Counted from the first letter of the stretch, positions 53,201 through 62,215 are shown. The stretch: DNA of 64,000 nucleotides from Alistipes sp. (GCA_017623115.1 JAGAPT010000026.1:1-64000), one strand, 5' to 3'. Program-made: numbers and translations. The notes: a model not told the origin generated them from the sequence alone.

Positions 53201-54584
53201 TCTCCTGACCGAAGTTGTAACCCGGCTCAGCAACATCGTTACCATCATTCAACTCCTTGCAGGGCTTGTTCCAGTTGTTGTTCAAACGTACCTTGTACTG
53301 ACCCTCGCTCTTGCTGAACTTGGCCGACATCTCATAGCGGAGCGTATTTTCGTTGAAGGTAAACTGAGCCTCTTTGCCCCAGTCATCCTGAATACCATTA
53401 ATCAGCCCCTTCTCACCAATCAGACCTACCGACGTAACGGCAAAGGCATGAATATAGGCCTCACCGAGGTTCACATAGAAGATATAGGTACCATCCTGCG
53501 GTGCCAACTCATCGCCATCGACATTGGTCGATATGGTCCAATAGTACGGTGCACCGATATTCTCGGTCGTACCACCCACATAGATCTTCTTCGGCTCGGG
53601 ATCGTTCACCGTGCGCGGGTTGATGTAGTAGAACTCGGCCTTACCACCGTAAATCGTTACCACACCGTGATAAATACCCTCGTTGGCATCGCCCTTCAAT
53701 ACAGGAGCCTTATCGAGCGTATTCATACCATCGTGACCGCTGAAATCGCCAATCACATAGAGGAAGTCGGGATAAGCCGGCGTGTAGGTCGTTACCTTCA
53801 GTTTCACGGGCTCCGACTCCAACCACTCACTTTCGTAATCGACCGTTGCAGCAGCCATCGCCGTTACGAGGAACGACAACTCATACTGCTTATCCTTCTC
53901 GTAACCCTTCTTGAGCAACACCGTATTCAGTTTCGGCCACGTCGTGCGGAACTCCGTTTTCTCCAAGCCATCGGCCAGGATTTCACGGAAGCCGTCACCG
54001 AGCTCCAACTCAACGCGGTAGGTTACGGTCTGAGCATGCTCGAAGATAGCAGGCTCCCAAGTCAGCAGCACCTGCTCCTCGGGAATCTTGTCGGTCAGGA
54101 CCAGACCCTCCTCCACCGAGATACCCTCGGCCACCGAAACTACGGCGGGCTTATAATCACCATAGACATACACCTTCACGGTCTGCGACTCCGACTTGAG
54201 AGCCTGCACACCATTGTCGGCCTCGACATAGATGCCGAGTTCGAAGTTCTCGTTGCCCTCCAAACCAAAGCCGTCGAGCAACATGCGACGCAGTGCCGGT
54301 TTCTCGGTCGTGAAGAAGGTTGCTTGCGTCGTTGCAAGCTGCAACTCTTGGCCGTTGAGCGAACCATAGAGGTGGTAGTTTACCGTACCCGAGAGGTTGC
54401 GGGCAGCCTTCCAGGTGAAGGTTACCGTCTCATCGAGCGTATTGGGGGTCATCAGAATGGCGGCATGCTCATCCATCACGGGAGCGACCGCATCTTTCGA
54501 AATCATGTCGGTCGGATCCGTCTCACAGGCAGTGAAGGCTACCATCGCCATCACCAAAGCCGTTATGTATCTGAAAATTTTCAT
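50226..54584 (-). CDS. Giant SusF-like multi-module starch-binding lipoprotein
   Basis: The protein has about 1452 residues and a lipobox (AFTAC, Cys20). Two N-terminal SusE-type beta-sandwich domains (about 31-140 and 144-268) precede about eleven starch-binding-like modules. By their repeated opening (Y-x-L-x-G-x-x-N-x-W) and closing (YDFYFNP-T-LEFY) motifs, these begin near residues 274, 385, 514, 617, 719, 832, 940, 1044, 1150, 1252 and 1354. SusF of B. thetaiotaomicron has three such modules and SusE two. The last two modules are nearly identical, showing recent duplication. It should form a long cell-surface arm that holds starch near SusG and SusC/D. It begins 79 bp after susE. Confidence 0.87.
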   Translation of the reverse strand: MKIFRYITALVMAMVAFTACETDPTDMISKDAVAPVMDEHAAILMTPNTLDETVTFTWKAARNLSGTVNYHLYGSLNGQELQLATTQATFFTTEKPALRRMLLDGFGLEGNENFELGIYVEADNGVQALKSESQTVKVYVYGDYKPAVVSVAEGISVEEGLVLTDKIPEEQVLLTWEPAIFEHAQTVTYRVELELGDGFREILADGLEKTEFRTTWPKLNTVLLKKGYEKDKQYELSFLVTAMAAATVDYESEWLESEPVKLKVTTYTPAYPDFLYVIGDFSGHDGMNTLDKAPVLKGDANEGIYHGVVTIYGGKAEFYYINPRTVNDPEPKKIYVGGTTENIGAPYYWTISTNVDGDELAPQDGTYIFYVNLGEAYIHAFAVTSVGLIGEKGLINGIQDDWGKEAQFTFNENTLRYEMSAKFSKSEGQYKVRLNNNWNKPCKELNDGNDVAEPGYNFGQEIGVEHDPTTLVTLAWDQMGENIVSAAGEYNVTIDFSTNANYSLQFEQTAVVNEYGVSGDYNQWGADGKDKKFGADPDQEGWYVVKDFVVTEGQQMIIRMNDSDMSTWGMDAAGQTAEADKTYTLKADGEKFALAAGTYDVFFNPETLEFYATPAGAYYGLCGEHNSWGATADPQFVKAADKDGWLVLKGFSATAGKQAKIRKNDAWAENWGLPGAEIAVGEQYTLEYNVDNFKWAESGVYDIYFNPATLEFYIEAGKEKVYSLYGAFNGSVDWIDFDFTKHERGYYKALNMATTEEFKFLIRADHEWNEKYGASAAVELNTPATLELNGGDIALSAAAGNYDFYFNPATATLYVVAAGSADPTVPVEPVEVLYGLVGQHNGWGPDQPEGTPDPQFVEAVNKEGWLVLKNFEATADNEAKVRTKDAWAQDWGLAGASIAVGEHYTLVAYDGNFKWATTGIYDVYFNPTTLEFYIEEAAGDVYTLVGSMNEWNVTDDTYTFQKNSEGKLELKGVTFATTSDFKVVENYSWDNADYGGALENGVVNLQLDQMVNITIEAGVYDMLLDLDALKLYVTKVADVEPTETVYSLYGAFNNATDWGDTDLTKADNGYYTATNVVVGSDNFEFLIRSNHAWAEKFGKGEVIPIGTATTLVVGGDNMKIAAAGTYDFYFNPTTKVLYILTAGSALPADTKYSLAGSMNGWAAGDQTYTFQNENGKLVLKDMTFSTDGEFKVVTDYSWDNANYGGTLNNGEVALNTAGGNIAIATGIYDMELDIAALKLYVTKVGDPAPVEDVYYLAGTHNGWNGADANSQFTEGANGLMELKNITFGAGGEFKVVKNGSWYGGVLSNGEVMLGSGNNVAIAEGTYDFYLDTTTMKLTVVTAGSAAPSVPETTDTYILAGTHNGWNAADVNSQFAEGASGLLELKNITFGAGGEFKVVKNGTWCGGNLSNGEVMLQLNGGSNVSIAEGSYDFYLDPTTLKLTVVTTGTTPNI
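50250..50831 (-). repeat. Recent tandem duplication of a binding module within the susF-like gene
   Basis: The segments 50559-50831 and 50250-50525 encode the last two modules. They share long stretches such as ELKNITFGAGGEFKVVKN in the protein and matching DNA. This is an in-frame coding repeat, not a CRISPR or mobile element. Confidence 0.85.
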
Positions 54585-54662
54585 ATCGTTCGATTTTTGC
54601 TGTATCGCGAGCCGACTGCCCATCGAGCCTTCGGCCCGCGATGTGTTTCCATCTGCTATCCT

Positions 54663-55787
54663 TTATTCGGCCAATTCAAAGGTTACCAACCACGGCGTGC
54701 GGTCGAGATAGACTTTGACATAGTAGTTGCCACCGGCCGGAATCTTGATGTTCTGTGCATCACCACCGGCCAAAGCGTGACCCGTGAAGGGGGTCAGCAC
54801 GGCACCCGAGCCATACTCATAGGCCGAGCCATCCACAGCCGTCGGGGCATCCGAGTTATCGACACCATACCAGCCGCCATTGACAAAGACCTTGAACTGC
54901 ATACCGGCCGGATAGGCCTCCTCGCTACGCCATACGTTACCCACGTTGTCGTAGGTCAGGTGTACCGGATCGTTCCAATTCGAAGCGGCCATCTCGCCCT
55001 TCAAAGCAACCTCCGAGATGGGCTCGGCAGCCAACGTCGACTTCTTGATATCCACCGTAATCTTGTAGATACCGGGCTTGGTCACCAGGTTGTCGTCACC
55101 ATCGCCCGAGAAGATGGCACTCTTCTGCGTGAAGGCCGAGAAACCCTTCTGACCACCATCCCATGCCTGGTTAGGCATCACCTTGAAGGCGGTCGTACCC
55201 GGAGCATAATCTGCCTCGGTGAGGTTGTAGATACCCTCATAGATATCCGTACCACCCTCGATCTCCCACATCAAGCAGGCCTGCGTAATGGTCCAACCCT
55301 GGAAGTTACCGCAAATGTGATAGTACTTGAGTGCGGCAGCAAAGGTCGTGACGTTGAAATTGACGATATTCGACTTGGGCGTTGCGATGGTCGAACCACC
55401 GGCATAAGCCACTACATAGGCACCCACCTCGGCCGTCGTCTCGGCAGGCACTTTCAGATTATTGACGACCAGACCATTCAACACGGTCTTCAGCATCGAC
55501 AGCGAAGGATAGTTCGAAGAGCCGGCCAGCACCTCCAAATCCCCCTTCACGAGGTAGAAATCGTAGCGTACAACGACGCTCTGACCAAAGTCAGCCTCCG
55601 AGCAGGTGAAGGTCACACTCTCGGTCTTCATGTTCTCGGCCGTAACAATTACGTCACCCTGTGCGTTGAGCGATACAGCCTTCAACTCCTCTTCGGGAGC
55701 CAAACGGTACTCGTCAACACCCGTCTCGCACGAAACCAGTGCCAGCGCGGCAGCCACGAACATCGATAAATATTGGATGTATTTCAT
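54663..55787 (-). CDS. susE: SusE-like starch-binding lipoprotein
   Basis: The 374-residue lipoprotein (lipobox LVSC) has an N-terminal SusE domain (about 30-150) and two starch-binding-like modules (about 158-258 starting YYHICGNFQGWTIT, and 262-374 with GEMAASNWNDPV and FKVFVNGGWYG). It is positioned as SusE, between susD and the giant SusF-like gene. Tryptophan-containing loops in both modules are likely glucan platforms. It is expected on the outer face of the outer membrane, complexed with SusC/D. Confidence 0.88.
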   Translation of the reverse strand: MKYIQYLSMFVAAALALVSCETGVDEYRLAPEEELKAVSLNAQGDVIVTAENMKTESVTFTCSEADFGQSVVVRYDFYLVKGDLEVLAGSSNYPSLSMLKTVLNGLVVNNLKVPAETTAEVGAYVVAYAGGSTIATPKSNIVNFNVTTFAAALKYYHICGNFQGWTITQACLMWEIEGGTDIYEGIYNLTEADYAPGTTAFKVMPNQAWDGGQKGFSAFTQKSAIFSGDGDDNLVTKPGIYKITVDIKKSTLAAEPISEVALKGEMAASNWNDPVHLTYDNVGNVWRSEEAYPAGMQFKVFVNGGWYGVDNSDAPTAVDGSAYEYGSGAVLTPFTGHALAGGDAQNIKIPAGGNYYVKVYLDRTPWLVTFELAE

Positions 55788-55828
55788 ATCAGTTCTCTGT
55801 TTTTATCATTCATACTGCAACACTGTGC

Positions 55829-57535
55829 TTACTGGCGGGGGTAACCCGGGTTCTGCTCCAGTTCACGGTTGTTCATCATATCCGACGAGATAATCGGATA
55901 GATCGAGCGATGGCTTTCGATAGCAGCAACACCACTCTTGATGCCGTTCTTATAAGGCCAGGGGTACTCGGCCGAGAGGAAGCGTCCGTAGCGGTTCAGG
56001 TCGACACGACGGTGGCCCTCCCACATCAACTCACGCACACGCTCCTTGAGAATCCAGTCCAGATCGACCGTGAAGGGAATCGTAGCATCCTCACCATTGG
56101 CACGCTTGTAGATGGTTTCGAGGTAGCCATAACCGGCATCGCCCGTTGTCAGCTCCCCGCCCTTCATGCGGGCATCAGCCTCGGCAGCAATCAGGTACAT
56201 CTCTGCCAGACGGAAAATCGGGAAGTCGGCCGACGAGAAGGCATAGCCCTTATCAGCCATGAGCGAGTAGTTGTTGCTATCGAGCGGCACCCACTTCAAG
56301 CAGGCCCAACCGGTCGTAATATCCGACGACTCGTTCTCGAACTCCTGCGTGAAACCATAGTTATAGAAGGCTGCACGATAGTCGCTGCGCTCCACATCGT
56401 AGCCCCAAGCGACCTCCGAGCCACCCCAGACAACACCCTGCAGATCGAAGTTCTCCATCACGAACTCGTCCGGCACATGGTAACCATTCCACTGACCATT
56501 GTAGATCGGATTCTCCAAGCCAAAGAGCAGGTGAATCTCCTTCGTGGCCATCGTTTCGTTCACCGATGCCTGCACCAGGTGGGTCGTACCACCATAACTC
56601 TGCGTCTTGGCCGAGTCGTACATGGCCGCTACGATAAACTCCTTCTGAGCACCATTGGTCGAGTTATCCTGCAGGAAGAGGTATTTATAATCGGGGCAAA
56701 GTTCATAACCGCCCTCGTTGATGACCTTCTCGGCAGCCTTCTTGGCATCCTCCCAACGTGCCGTACCGGTATACACCTCGGCATTGAGATACATACGGGC
56801 CAGGATTGCCCAGGCAGCACCCTTCGACAGACGCGGATAGGAAATCGGCGTTGCGGGCAGATACTCATCCTCGGTCAGCTCCAGCAGCTCCTTCTCAATC
56901 CAGTTGAAGAGCTCCTTGCGCCCCAGCTGCTTGGGCAGCGAGCCACTGAGCGTACCCTCGTAGGTAACCATCGGCGGATTGCCGAACAGGTCCATCAAAA
57001 TCTCATAGTGCAAAGCGCGCAGCAGACGCAGCTCCGAGCGATAGGCACGTACATCGTCGAGCACCGACTCGTGACCACGGCCCAAAACGGCACCATCGCT
57101 CGAGACGGCATCGCTGAGGAACTCGTTGCACATGGCCACGGCCTTCAAACCACGCAGGTATACTGCCATCACAGCGGCATTCGTACCGGTCCACTTGCCA
57201 TATTGCAGCGGCTTGACATAGTCATCGGTCCAAGCGTCGCAAATCTTGAACGAGTCGGCAGCCAATTCGTTCAGACCCATATATTGACGGATATACTCAC
57301 TCTGACCGGCATTGTCGACGGCGATATCCGAACTGCCCGGGTCGCCCTGCGACACAAACGAGAAGTAGGCGTATGCATAGTTGGCATACTGGGAGTAGCT
57401 CTCCGGTTGGGCAAAAGCCTGATCTACCGTCGAGACATTCTCCGAAAGGGGCTGCGTATCCAAATCCCCCAAGCACGAAGTAAACATCGCACCCGAGGCG
57501 AGCAGCGCCAAGCTGTATTTAAGAATCTGTTTCAT
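55829..57535 (-). CDS. susD: SusD-like starch-binding lipoprotein
   Basis: The 568-residue protein has a lipobox (FTSC) then LGDLDTQPLSENVSTVDQAF. The SusD scaffold follows (VRAYRSELRLLRALHYEILMDLFGNPP), with the C-terminal RVRELMWEGHRRVDLNRYGRF motif that families of SusD share. In this locus its ligand is almost certainly starch or malto-oligosaccharides, by context with SusE, SusF-like and SusG-like products. It is 18 bp downstream of susC and 41 bp upstream of susE. Confidence 0.93.
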   Translation of the reverse strand: MKQILKYSLALLASGAMFTSCLGDLDTQPLSENVSTVDQAFAQPESYSQYANYAYAYFSFVSQGDPGSSDIAVDNAGQSEYIRQYMGLNELAADSFKICDAWTDDYVKPLQYGKWTGTNAAVMAVYLRGLKAVAMCNEFLSDAVSSDGAVLGRGHESVLDDVRAYRSELRLLRALHYEILMDLFGNPPMVTYEGTLSGSLPKQLGRKELFNWIEKELLELTEDEYLPATPISYPRLSKGAAWAILARMYLNAEVYTGTARWEDAKKAAEKVINEGGYELCPDYKYLFLQDNSTNGAQKEFIVAAMYDSAKTQSYGGTTHLVQASVNETMATKEIHLLFGLENPIYNGQWNGYHVPDEFVMENFDLQGVVWGGSEVAWGYDVERSDYRAAFYNYGFTQEFENESSDITTGWACLKWVPLDSNNYSLMADKGYAFSSADFPIFRLAEMYLIAAEADARMKGGELTTGDAGYGYLETIYKRANGEDATIPFTVDLDWILKERVRELMWEGHRRVDLNRYGRFLSAEYPWPYKNGIKSGVAAIESHRSIYPIISSDMMNNRELEQNPGYPRQ

Positions 57536-57553
57536 AATTTTCGATGCGGTGTT

Positions 57554-60500
57554 TTAGAAGTTAATATTCAGGCGCAACGTGTAGAGACGCGGACGCGGGA
57601 TAATCTCGCTGTAGACACCATCTACATCGCTCACCTCGGGATCCAGACCCGAGTAATCCGAAATCACAAAGACATTCTGGCACGAAGCGGCAATGCGGAT
57701 ATTGAGCTTCGACTTACCCACCTCACGGAACGTGTAACCAAGGTTGATGTCATCGACACGGAAGAACGATGCATCCTCGATGAAGAAGTCCGAGTAGGCC
57801 TGGTTCGAGTCATTCTGACCCGTGAAGCCCGTGCGGAAGTGATACTCGTTGAAGTTACGCAAGTGGTCGTAGGCCAACGAACCCATGTAGGTGGTCGAGT
57901 TGTCTACTGCCATCTTGTTGATCGCCTCGTTGCCAATCGAGCCGTGCGCGTTGATACCGAAGTCCCAATTCTTATAGGTCAGCTGCGTGCTGATACCGTA
58001 GTAGAAGTCGGGCGTTGCGCTGCAACCGGTGATGTAGCGGTCATTCTCCGAAATCGTACCATCGCCATCACGGTCAATATAGGTGTTCTGCAGGGCCTTG
58101 CCATTGGCATCGTAAGCCTGCTGATAGAGGTAGAAGGTGTAGGGCTGATAACCCTTGTAGTGGATGGCCGAGCCACCACCGGTACCCGACATCGTCTCAC
58201 CGACCTTCACATAGTTACCATTCAGGTCACCAATCTCGGTCTGCTGCCACGTACCATTCAGGTTCACCGACCAGTTCCAATCCTCGGTCTGGATGGGCAC
58301 GAGGTTCAACGAGAGCTCGACACCCTGGTTCATCATTTCACCGATGTTCTGCTTCAGGCGGTTCGTGAAGTTCATACCCGTCGGGATGTCCACGTCGCTC
58401 AACAGGTCGGTCGTCTGACGGTAGTAGTAGTCGAGGCTACCATTGATGCGACCCGACAAGAAACCGAAGTCGATACCGGCATTGTAGGTCGTCGTGGTCT
58501 CCCACTTGATGTTCGAGTTATAAGCATTCGGAGCCATCGTACCGATGATACCGTCGATATACTGAATCTTATCGCTGTTGTTATAGTTGTAGGTCGGGAT
58601 ATAGGGATAGTAATCCGAGCCGATATCCTGCTGACCGGTCTGACCCCAGCCCAAACGCAGTTTCAAGGCGGTCAGCGTCTGCGAATCCTTCAGGAAGTTC
58701 TCCTGGGCGATGTTCCATGCAAAGGCAGCCGAGGGGAAGAAGCCCCAGCGGTTATCCTTCGAGAAGCGCGACGTAGCATCCTCACGCATCGTGAAGGTGA
58801 AGAGGTACTTCGAGTTAATCGAGTAGTTCAAACGGCCGAAGAACGACACGAGGAAGTACTCCTTATGCGTGTGCGGACGACGCGACTCAACCGAAGCACT
58901 CGACGGGTGGTAGGTACCACGGTCGTTGTTCAGATAGGTCAGGCTGCGATTCTTTACATAGTTGTGCTGCCACGAATAACCGGCCATCACATCCACACGG
59001 TGAATACCGAACTCCTTGTTGTAGTTGGCGTAGAACTCCAACAGGGTGTTGGCATTGTAATCGCGCCAGTTCGAATAGGCATCCTCGGCACCCGCCTTAA
59101 TGCTGTTGAACGAGCCGAGCGTATTGTAGTTCGTACCGCTGGTCTCCGAGACGTCGTAACCGAGATTCAGGTTCAGGCGCAAATCCTCCAGCCCGTGAAT
59201 CTTATAGTCGAGCTGCATGTTACCAATCGAACGCCACGTCGAGGTGTACTGTACCCAGTCGTTCAAGGACGAGAGCGGGTTGACGTTCGAGTTCACGTTG
59301 GGCGAGAACGAGCCATCGGCAGCAAAGGTACCATGGTTGTAGTAGCCATTGGCCGTGTTGTAGTTCACCGTACCATCAGCGTTGAGGAAATGCACCGGTT
59401 TGGTGGGGTCATACGAAAGGGCATCACCCACTGCATTGTTCGTAGCATTCTGCTTGTTGTAAACCGCTTTGAGGTTGATGTTCACGGTCAGATGCTCGTC
59501 GAAGAATTTCGGAGCGAGGTTTACACCCACATTCACGCGCGAGTTGTCACCACCCTTCACCGTACCTTGGTCGTAGTTGAAACCGGCCGTCAGTCGATAG
59601 GGGAACAGACCACCCTCCGTGTTGCCATAGAGCGAGATGTTGTGGTCGGTCGTGAAGGCCGTGCGATAGATCATATCCTGCCACTCCGAGTTGTAGATGG
59701 TGCCGTTGTAGCCCAACAGCGACTGAATCTTATCACCCTCGGCCGGATAGAGTTGCGTATACTGATTGGTCATGTAATCGGCATACTCCGGACCCGACAT
59801 CACGTCAATCTTACCGGCATTGGTCTTCACCGTGTAGCTCGAATTGTAGCTCACCTGCAAACCCTTACCGCGACCCTTCTTCGTCGTGATGATAATCACA
59901 CCATTCGAAGCACGCGAACCATAGATAGCCGTTGCCGAAGCATCCTTCAAGACGGTCATCGACTCGATGTCGTTCGGGTTAACCGAAGCCAACGGGTTAC
60001 CCATACCCGAACCACCTTCACCCGTCACAGGCACACCGTCGATCACGATCAACGGGTCGTTCGAGGCGTTGAGCGAGGCGTTACCACGAATACGAATCGT
60101 AGCACCCGTACCCGGCTCACCCGAAGCGGGTGTCACGAGCAGACCCGGCACCTTACCCATCATCAGCTGATCGGGCGAGGTCACGGCACCACGGTTGATG
60201 TCCTCGGCCTTGATGGCCACCACCGAACCGGTCATGTCGTTCTTCTTCACGCCACCATAACCGATGACAACCACCTCATCGAGGGTCATCAGATCCTCCT
60301 GAAGCGTTACGTTCTGCAAAGCGGCCGACGAAGCAACCAGCTCCACGGTCTGATAACCGATGTAGCTGATGGTAACGACAGCATTACCACTCTGCACATT
60401 CAGCACATACTTACCGTCGATGTCGGTAGTCGTACCGTTGGTGGTTCCGGCCTCGATAATCGTTGCACCGATTACCGGCAGGCCCGTAGCGTCCACCACG

Positions 60501-60601
60501 ACGCCTTCCACCTTATACGCGCCTTGTTGAGCGAGTGCAAGGGGGGGGGTTACGATGCCCAACAGCATCAAACCCAGGCACATTACGAGAAACTTTCTCA
60601 T
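57554..60601 (-). CDS. susC: SusC-like TonB-dependent starch transporter
   Basis: The 1015-residue protein has a signal peptide, a regulatory-like domain (about 27-108: VEGVVVDATGLPVIGATIIEAG), the plug (IRIRGNASLNASNDPLIVIDGVPV; VLKDASATAIYGSRASNGVI) and a barrel ending LRLNINF. With SusD it imports malto-oligosaccharides across the outer membrane. Its N-terminus is unrelated in DNA to the other two susC genes in the window. The signal-peptide codons contain nine consecutive C residues (60541-60549), a possible slippage site. It lies 82 bp after the MFS gene, with no separate promoter seen. Confidence 0.94.
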   Translation of the reverse strand: MRKFLVMCLGLMLLGIVTPPLALAQQGAYKVEGVVVDATGLPVIGATIIEAGTTNGTTTDIDGKYVLNVQSGNAVVTISYIGYQTVELVASSAALQNVTLQEDLMTLDEVVVIGYGGVKKNDMTGSVVAIKAEDINRGAVTSPDQLMMGKVPGLLVTPASGEPGTGATIRIRGNASLNASNDPLIVIDGVPVTGEGGSGMGNPLASVNPNDIESMTVLKDASATAIYGSRASNGVIIITTKKGRGKGLQVSYNSSYTVKTNAGKIDVMSGPEYADYMTNQYTQLYPAEGDKIQSLLGYNGTIYNSEWQDMIYRTAFTTDHNISLYGNTEGGLFPYRLTAGFNYDQGTVKGGDNSRVNVGVNLAPKFFDEHLTVNINLKAVYNKQNATNNAVGDALSYDPTKPVHFLNADGTVNYNTANGYYNHGTFAADGSFSPNVNSNVNPLSSLNDWVQYTSTWRSIGNMQLDYKIHGLEDLRLNLNLGYDVSETSGTNYNTLGSFNSIKAGAEDAYSNWRDYNANTLLEFYANYNKEFGIHRVDVMAGYSWQHNYVKNRSLTYLNNDRGTYHPSSASVESRRPHTHKEYFLVSFFGRLNYSINSKYLFTFTMREDATSRFSKDNRWGFFPSAAFAWNIAQENFLKDSQTLTALKLRLGWGQTGQQDIGSDYYPYIPTYNYNNSDKIQYIDGIIGTMAPNAYNSNIKWETTTTYNAGIDFGFLSGRINGSLDYYYRQTTDLLSDVDIPTGMNFTNRLKQNIGEMMNQGVELSLNLVPIQTEDWNWSVNLNGTWQQTEIGDLNGNYVKVGETMSGTGGGSAIHYKGYQPYTFYLYQQAYDANGKALQNTYIDRDGDGTISENDRYITGCSATPDFYYGISTQLTYKNWDFGINAHGSIGNEAINKMAVDNSTTYMGSLAYDHLRNFNEYHFRTGFTGQNDSNQAYSDFFIEDASFFRVDDINLGYTFREVGKSKLNIRIAASCQNVFVISDYSGLDPEVSDVDGVYSEIIPRPRLYTLRLNINF
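60541..60549 (-). repeat. Nine-base homopolymer in the susC signal-peptide coding region
   Basis: The minus strand reads ACCCCCCCCCCTT at the codons for Thr-Pro-Pro-Leu, giving nine C residues after the A. A one-base slip would shift the frame within the first 25 codons and abolish SusC. Confidence 0.85.
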
Positions 60602-60683
60602 AGCACTTAGTGTTAATAATTTAATTTAGGTTTTTGTTGTTATATTGCGTTACTTATCGATGGGAAAAGTCATTTCGCAACGG

Positions 60684-61988
60684 CTACTTGCGGGTCTGGA
60701 TACCGAATACGGCCACAGCACCCAGCAGCAGCGAGACACCGGCTACGACCAACATCATCGCCTGCGTACCACCTACGAGCGAGAGAATCACACCTCCGAG
60801 CAGGGCTGCAACAATCTGGGGCAGGCAAATCGTGCCGTTAAACAGGCCCAGATAGGCACCCATCGAACCACCCGAGAGCGAGTTGGTCAGCAGGGCAAAG
60901 GGCATGGCCAACATGGCGGCCCATGCGCAACCAATCAAGAGGTAGGAGATAAATAAGAGGTATTGATCCGCAATAAAAAAGGTCGAGATGAAGCCCACGC
61001 CACCAATCACCAGACTGGTCGCATAGGCCACCTTCTCGTTGCGGAACAGTGGGAGCACCATCGCCCACAACACCGAGCCCACGGCCTGCACAGCAAAGAG
61101 GACACCAACCCAGTCACCGGCGGCCTGATAGGCTGCCGAAGCCGTGTCGGTCGTCTGCCAGATGGTTTCGGCGATGGCACCATTCGTATAGGTCCACATA
61201 TAGAGGAATGCCACCCACGAGAAGAATTGCACCAAGCCAATCTGCCAGAAGGCCTTCGGGGCATGCATGAGCAGTGTCCAAAGGCTCTTCTTCTCCTCCT
61301 CGGCCTCCTCCTTCTCACTCAGGTTGTGGAAGGCGGCATACTCCGCAGGGTTCATCTCGCGCACCGTAGCACCCGTATAGAGGACACACAGAATCAAGAT
61401 GGCGGCACCCATGTAGAACGAATAGATAACCGAGTCGGGAATCACACCCTCGGGAGCGACATTCGAGATACCAATCCAAGTAAAGATATAGGGGAAGAGG
61501 TAGCCCACGAGCGAGCCGGCATTGCACAGCATCGACTGAATCGAGTAGGCTTTGGCCTTTTGGCGTTCGTTCACCATATCGCCCACCATCATCTTGAAGG
61601 GCTGCATGGCCATGTTAATCGACGTATCGAGCAACATGAGCATCACCAGACCGAAGGCCATGGCCATCTTCACGGTCAGACCCAGCGAGCCGGCATTGGG
61701 CAGGAAGGCCATCACGGCTACGGCCACCAAGGCTCCGAGATAGAGGTAGGGCTTACGACGTCCCCAGCGACACCAGGTCTTATCGCTCCAGGTGCCGACC
61801 AGCGGCTGAACGATCATACCCATCAACGGGGGAAGAATCCAAAAGAAGCTCAAATCGTGGGGGTCCGCACCCAACGTAGCAAAGATGCGGCTGATGTTGG
61901 CACTTTGCAGTGCGTAAGCAATCTGGACACCGAAGAACCCGAAACTCAGGTTCCACAGTTGCCAGAACGACAAATCAGGTTTTCTCAT
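60684..61988 (-). CDS. MFS (SLC45/GPH-like) malto-oligosaccharide transporter
   Basis: The 434-residue protein has about twelve hydrophobic helices and MFS motifs (QPLVGTWSDKTWCRWGRRKPYL, loop 2-3). It resembles Bacteroidetes sugar transporters of the SLC45/GPH type found beside starch and maltose genes. It would carry maltose or short malto-oligosaccharides across the inner membrane. The first gene of the operon, it starts about 38 bp downstream of a consensus promoter. Its presence suggests that intact oligosaccharides, not only glucose, enter the cytoplasm. Confidence 0.87.
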   Translation of the reverse strand: MRKPDLSFWQLWNLSFGFFGVQIAYALQSANISRIFATLGADPHDLSFFWILPPLMGMIVQPLVGTWSDKTWCRWGRRKPYLYLGALVAVAVMAFLPNAGSLGLTVKMAMAFGLVMLMLLDTSINMAMQPFKMMVGDMVNERQKAKAYSIQSMLCNAGSLVGYLFPYIFTWIGISNVAPEGVIPDSVIYSFYMGAAILILCVLYTGATVREMNPAEYAAFHNLSEKEEAEEEKKSLWTLLMHAPKAFWQIGLVQFFSWVAFLYMWTYTNGAIAETIWQTTDTASAAYQAAGDWVGVLFAVQAVGSVLWAMVLPLFRNEKVAYATSLVIGGVGFISTFFIADQYLLFISYLLIGCAWAAMLAMPFALLTNSLSGGSMGAYLGLFNGTICLPQIVAALLGGVILSLVGGTQAMMLVVAGVSLLLGAVAVFGIQTRK

Positions 61989-62025
61989 CGTATGTTCAAT
62001 TAGTTCGTTTTCGGTTTTTGGTACA

Positions 62026-62056
62026 CAAAAATAAAAATAGGTAAAGAAAAAGCCAA
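62026..62056 (-). promoter_or_regulatory. Promoter of the starch-utilisation operon
   Basis: On the minus strand TTG (62054-62056) is exactly 20 bp upstream of TATTTTTG (62026-62033). It is the only consensus promoter I see for the nine-gene run that ends near 42.2 kb. Confidence 0.8.
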
Positions 62057-62156
62057 CCCTCTTCCGACGAACGGCACATGCAACAGGACGAATGGCATTA
62101 TGTAACGGACGAAAGAGGCTGAAGCGGCTCCGTTTCGGTCAAGAAGCGAAAAAAGA

Positions 62157-62188
62157 TTTGCAAAAATCGAAAAAACAGCCTAACTTCG
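62157..62188 (+). promoter_or_regulatory. Promoter of the LytS-type kinase gene
   Basis: TTTG (62157-62160) is 20 bp upstream of TAACTTCG (62181-62188), one mismatch from the consensus. About 100 bp separate it from the divergent starch promoter, room for a shared regulator site. Confidence 0.6.
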
Positions 62189-62215
62189 TTTAATTGAAAC
62201 CAGCAACTGACACTG

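Noticed and set aside
50226-53777. Repeated units that might be read as a CRISPR array or satellite
   Set aside because: They are in-frame, about 280-330 bp coding modules with diverged sequences, not short identical repeats with spacers. No CRISPR or cas gene is present in the window.
50772-55769. A 1665-codon open frame on the plus strand opposite the SusE and SusF-like genes
   Set aside because: It mirrors the GC-rich codon pattern of the minus-strand genes, has no recognisable domain or signal, and spans several real genes and their gaps.
55739-60610. A 1623-codon open frame opposite the starch susC and susD
   Set aside because: It is an antisense shadow: low-complexity basic and hydrophobic composition, no motifs, while the opposite strand has full-length SusC and SusD.
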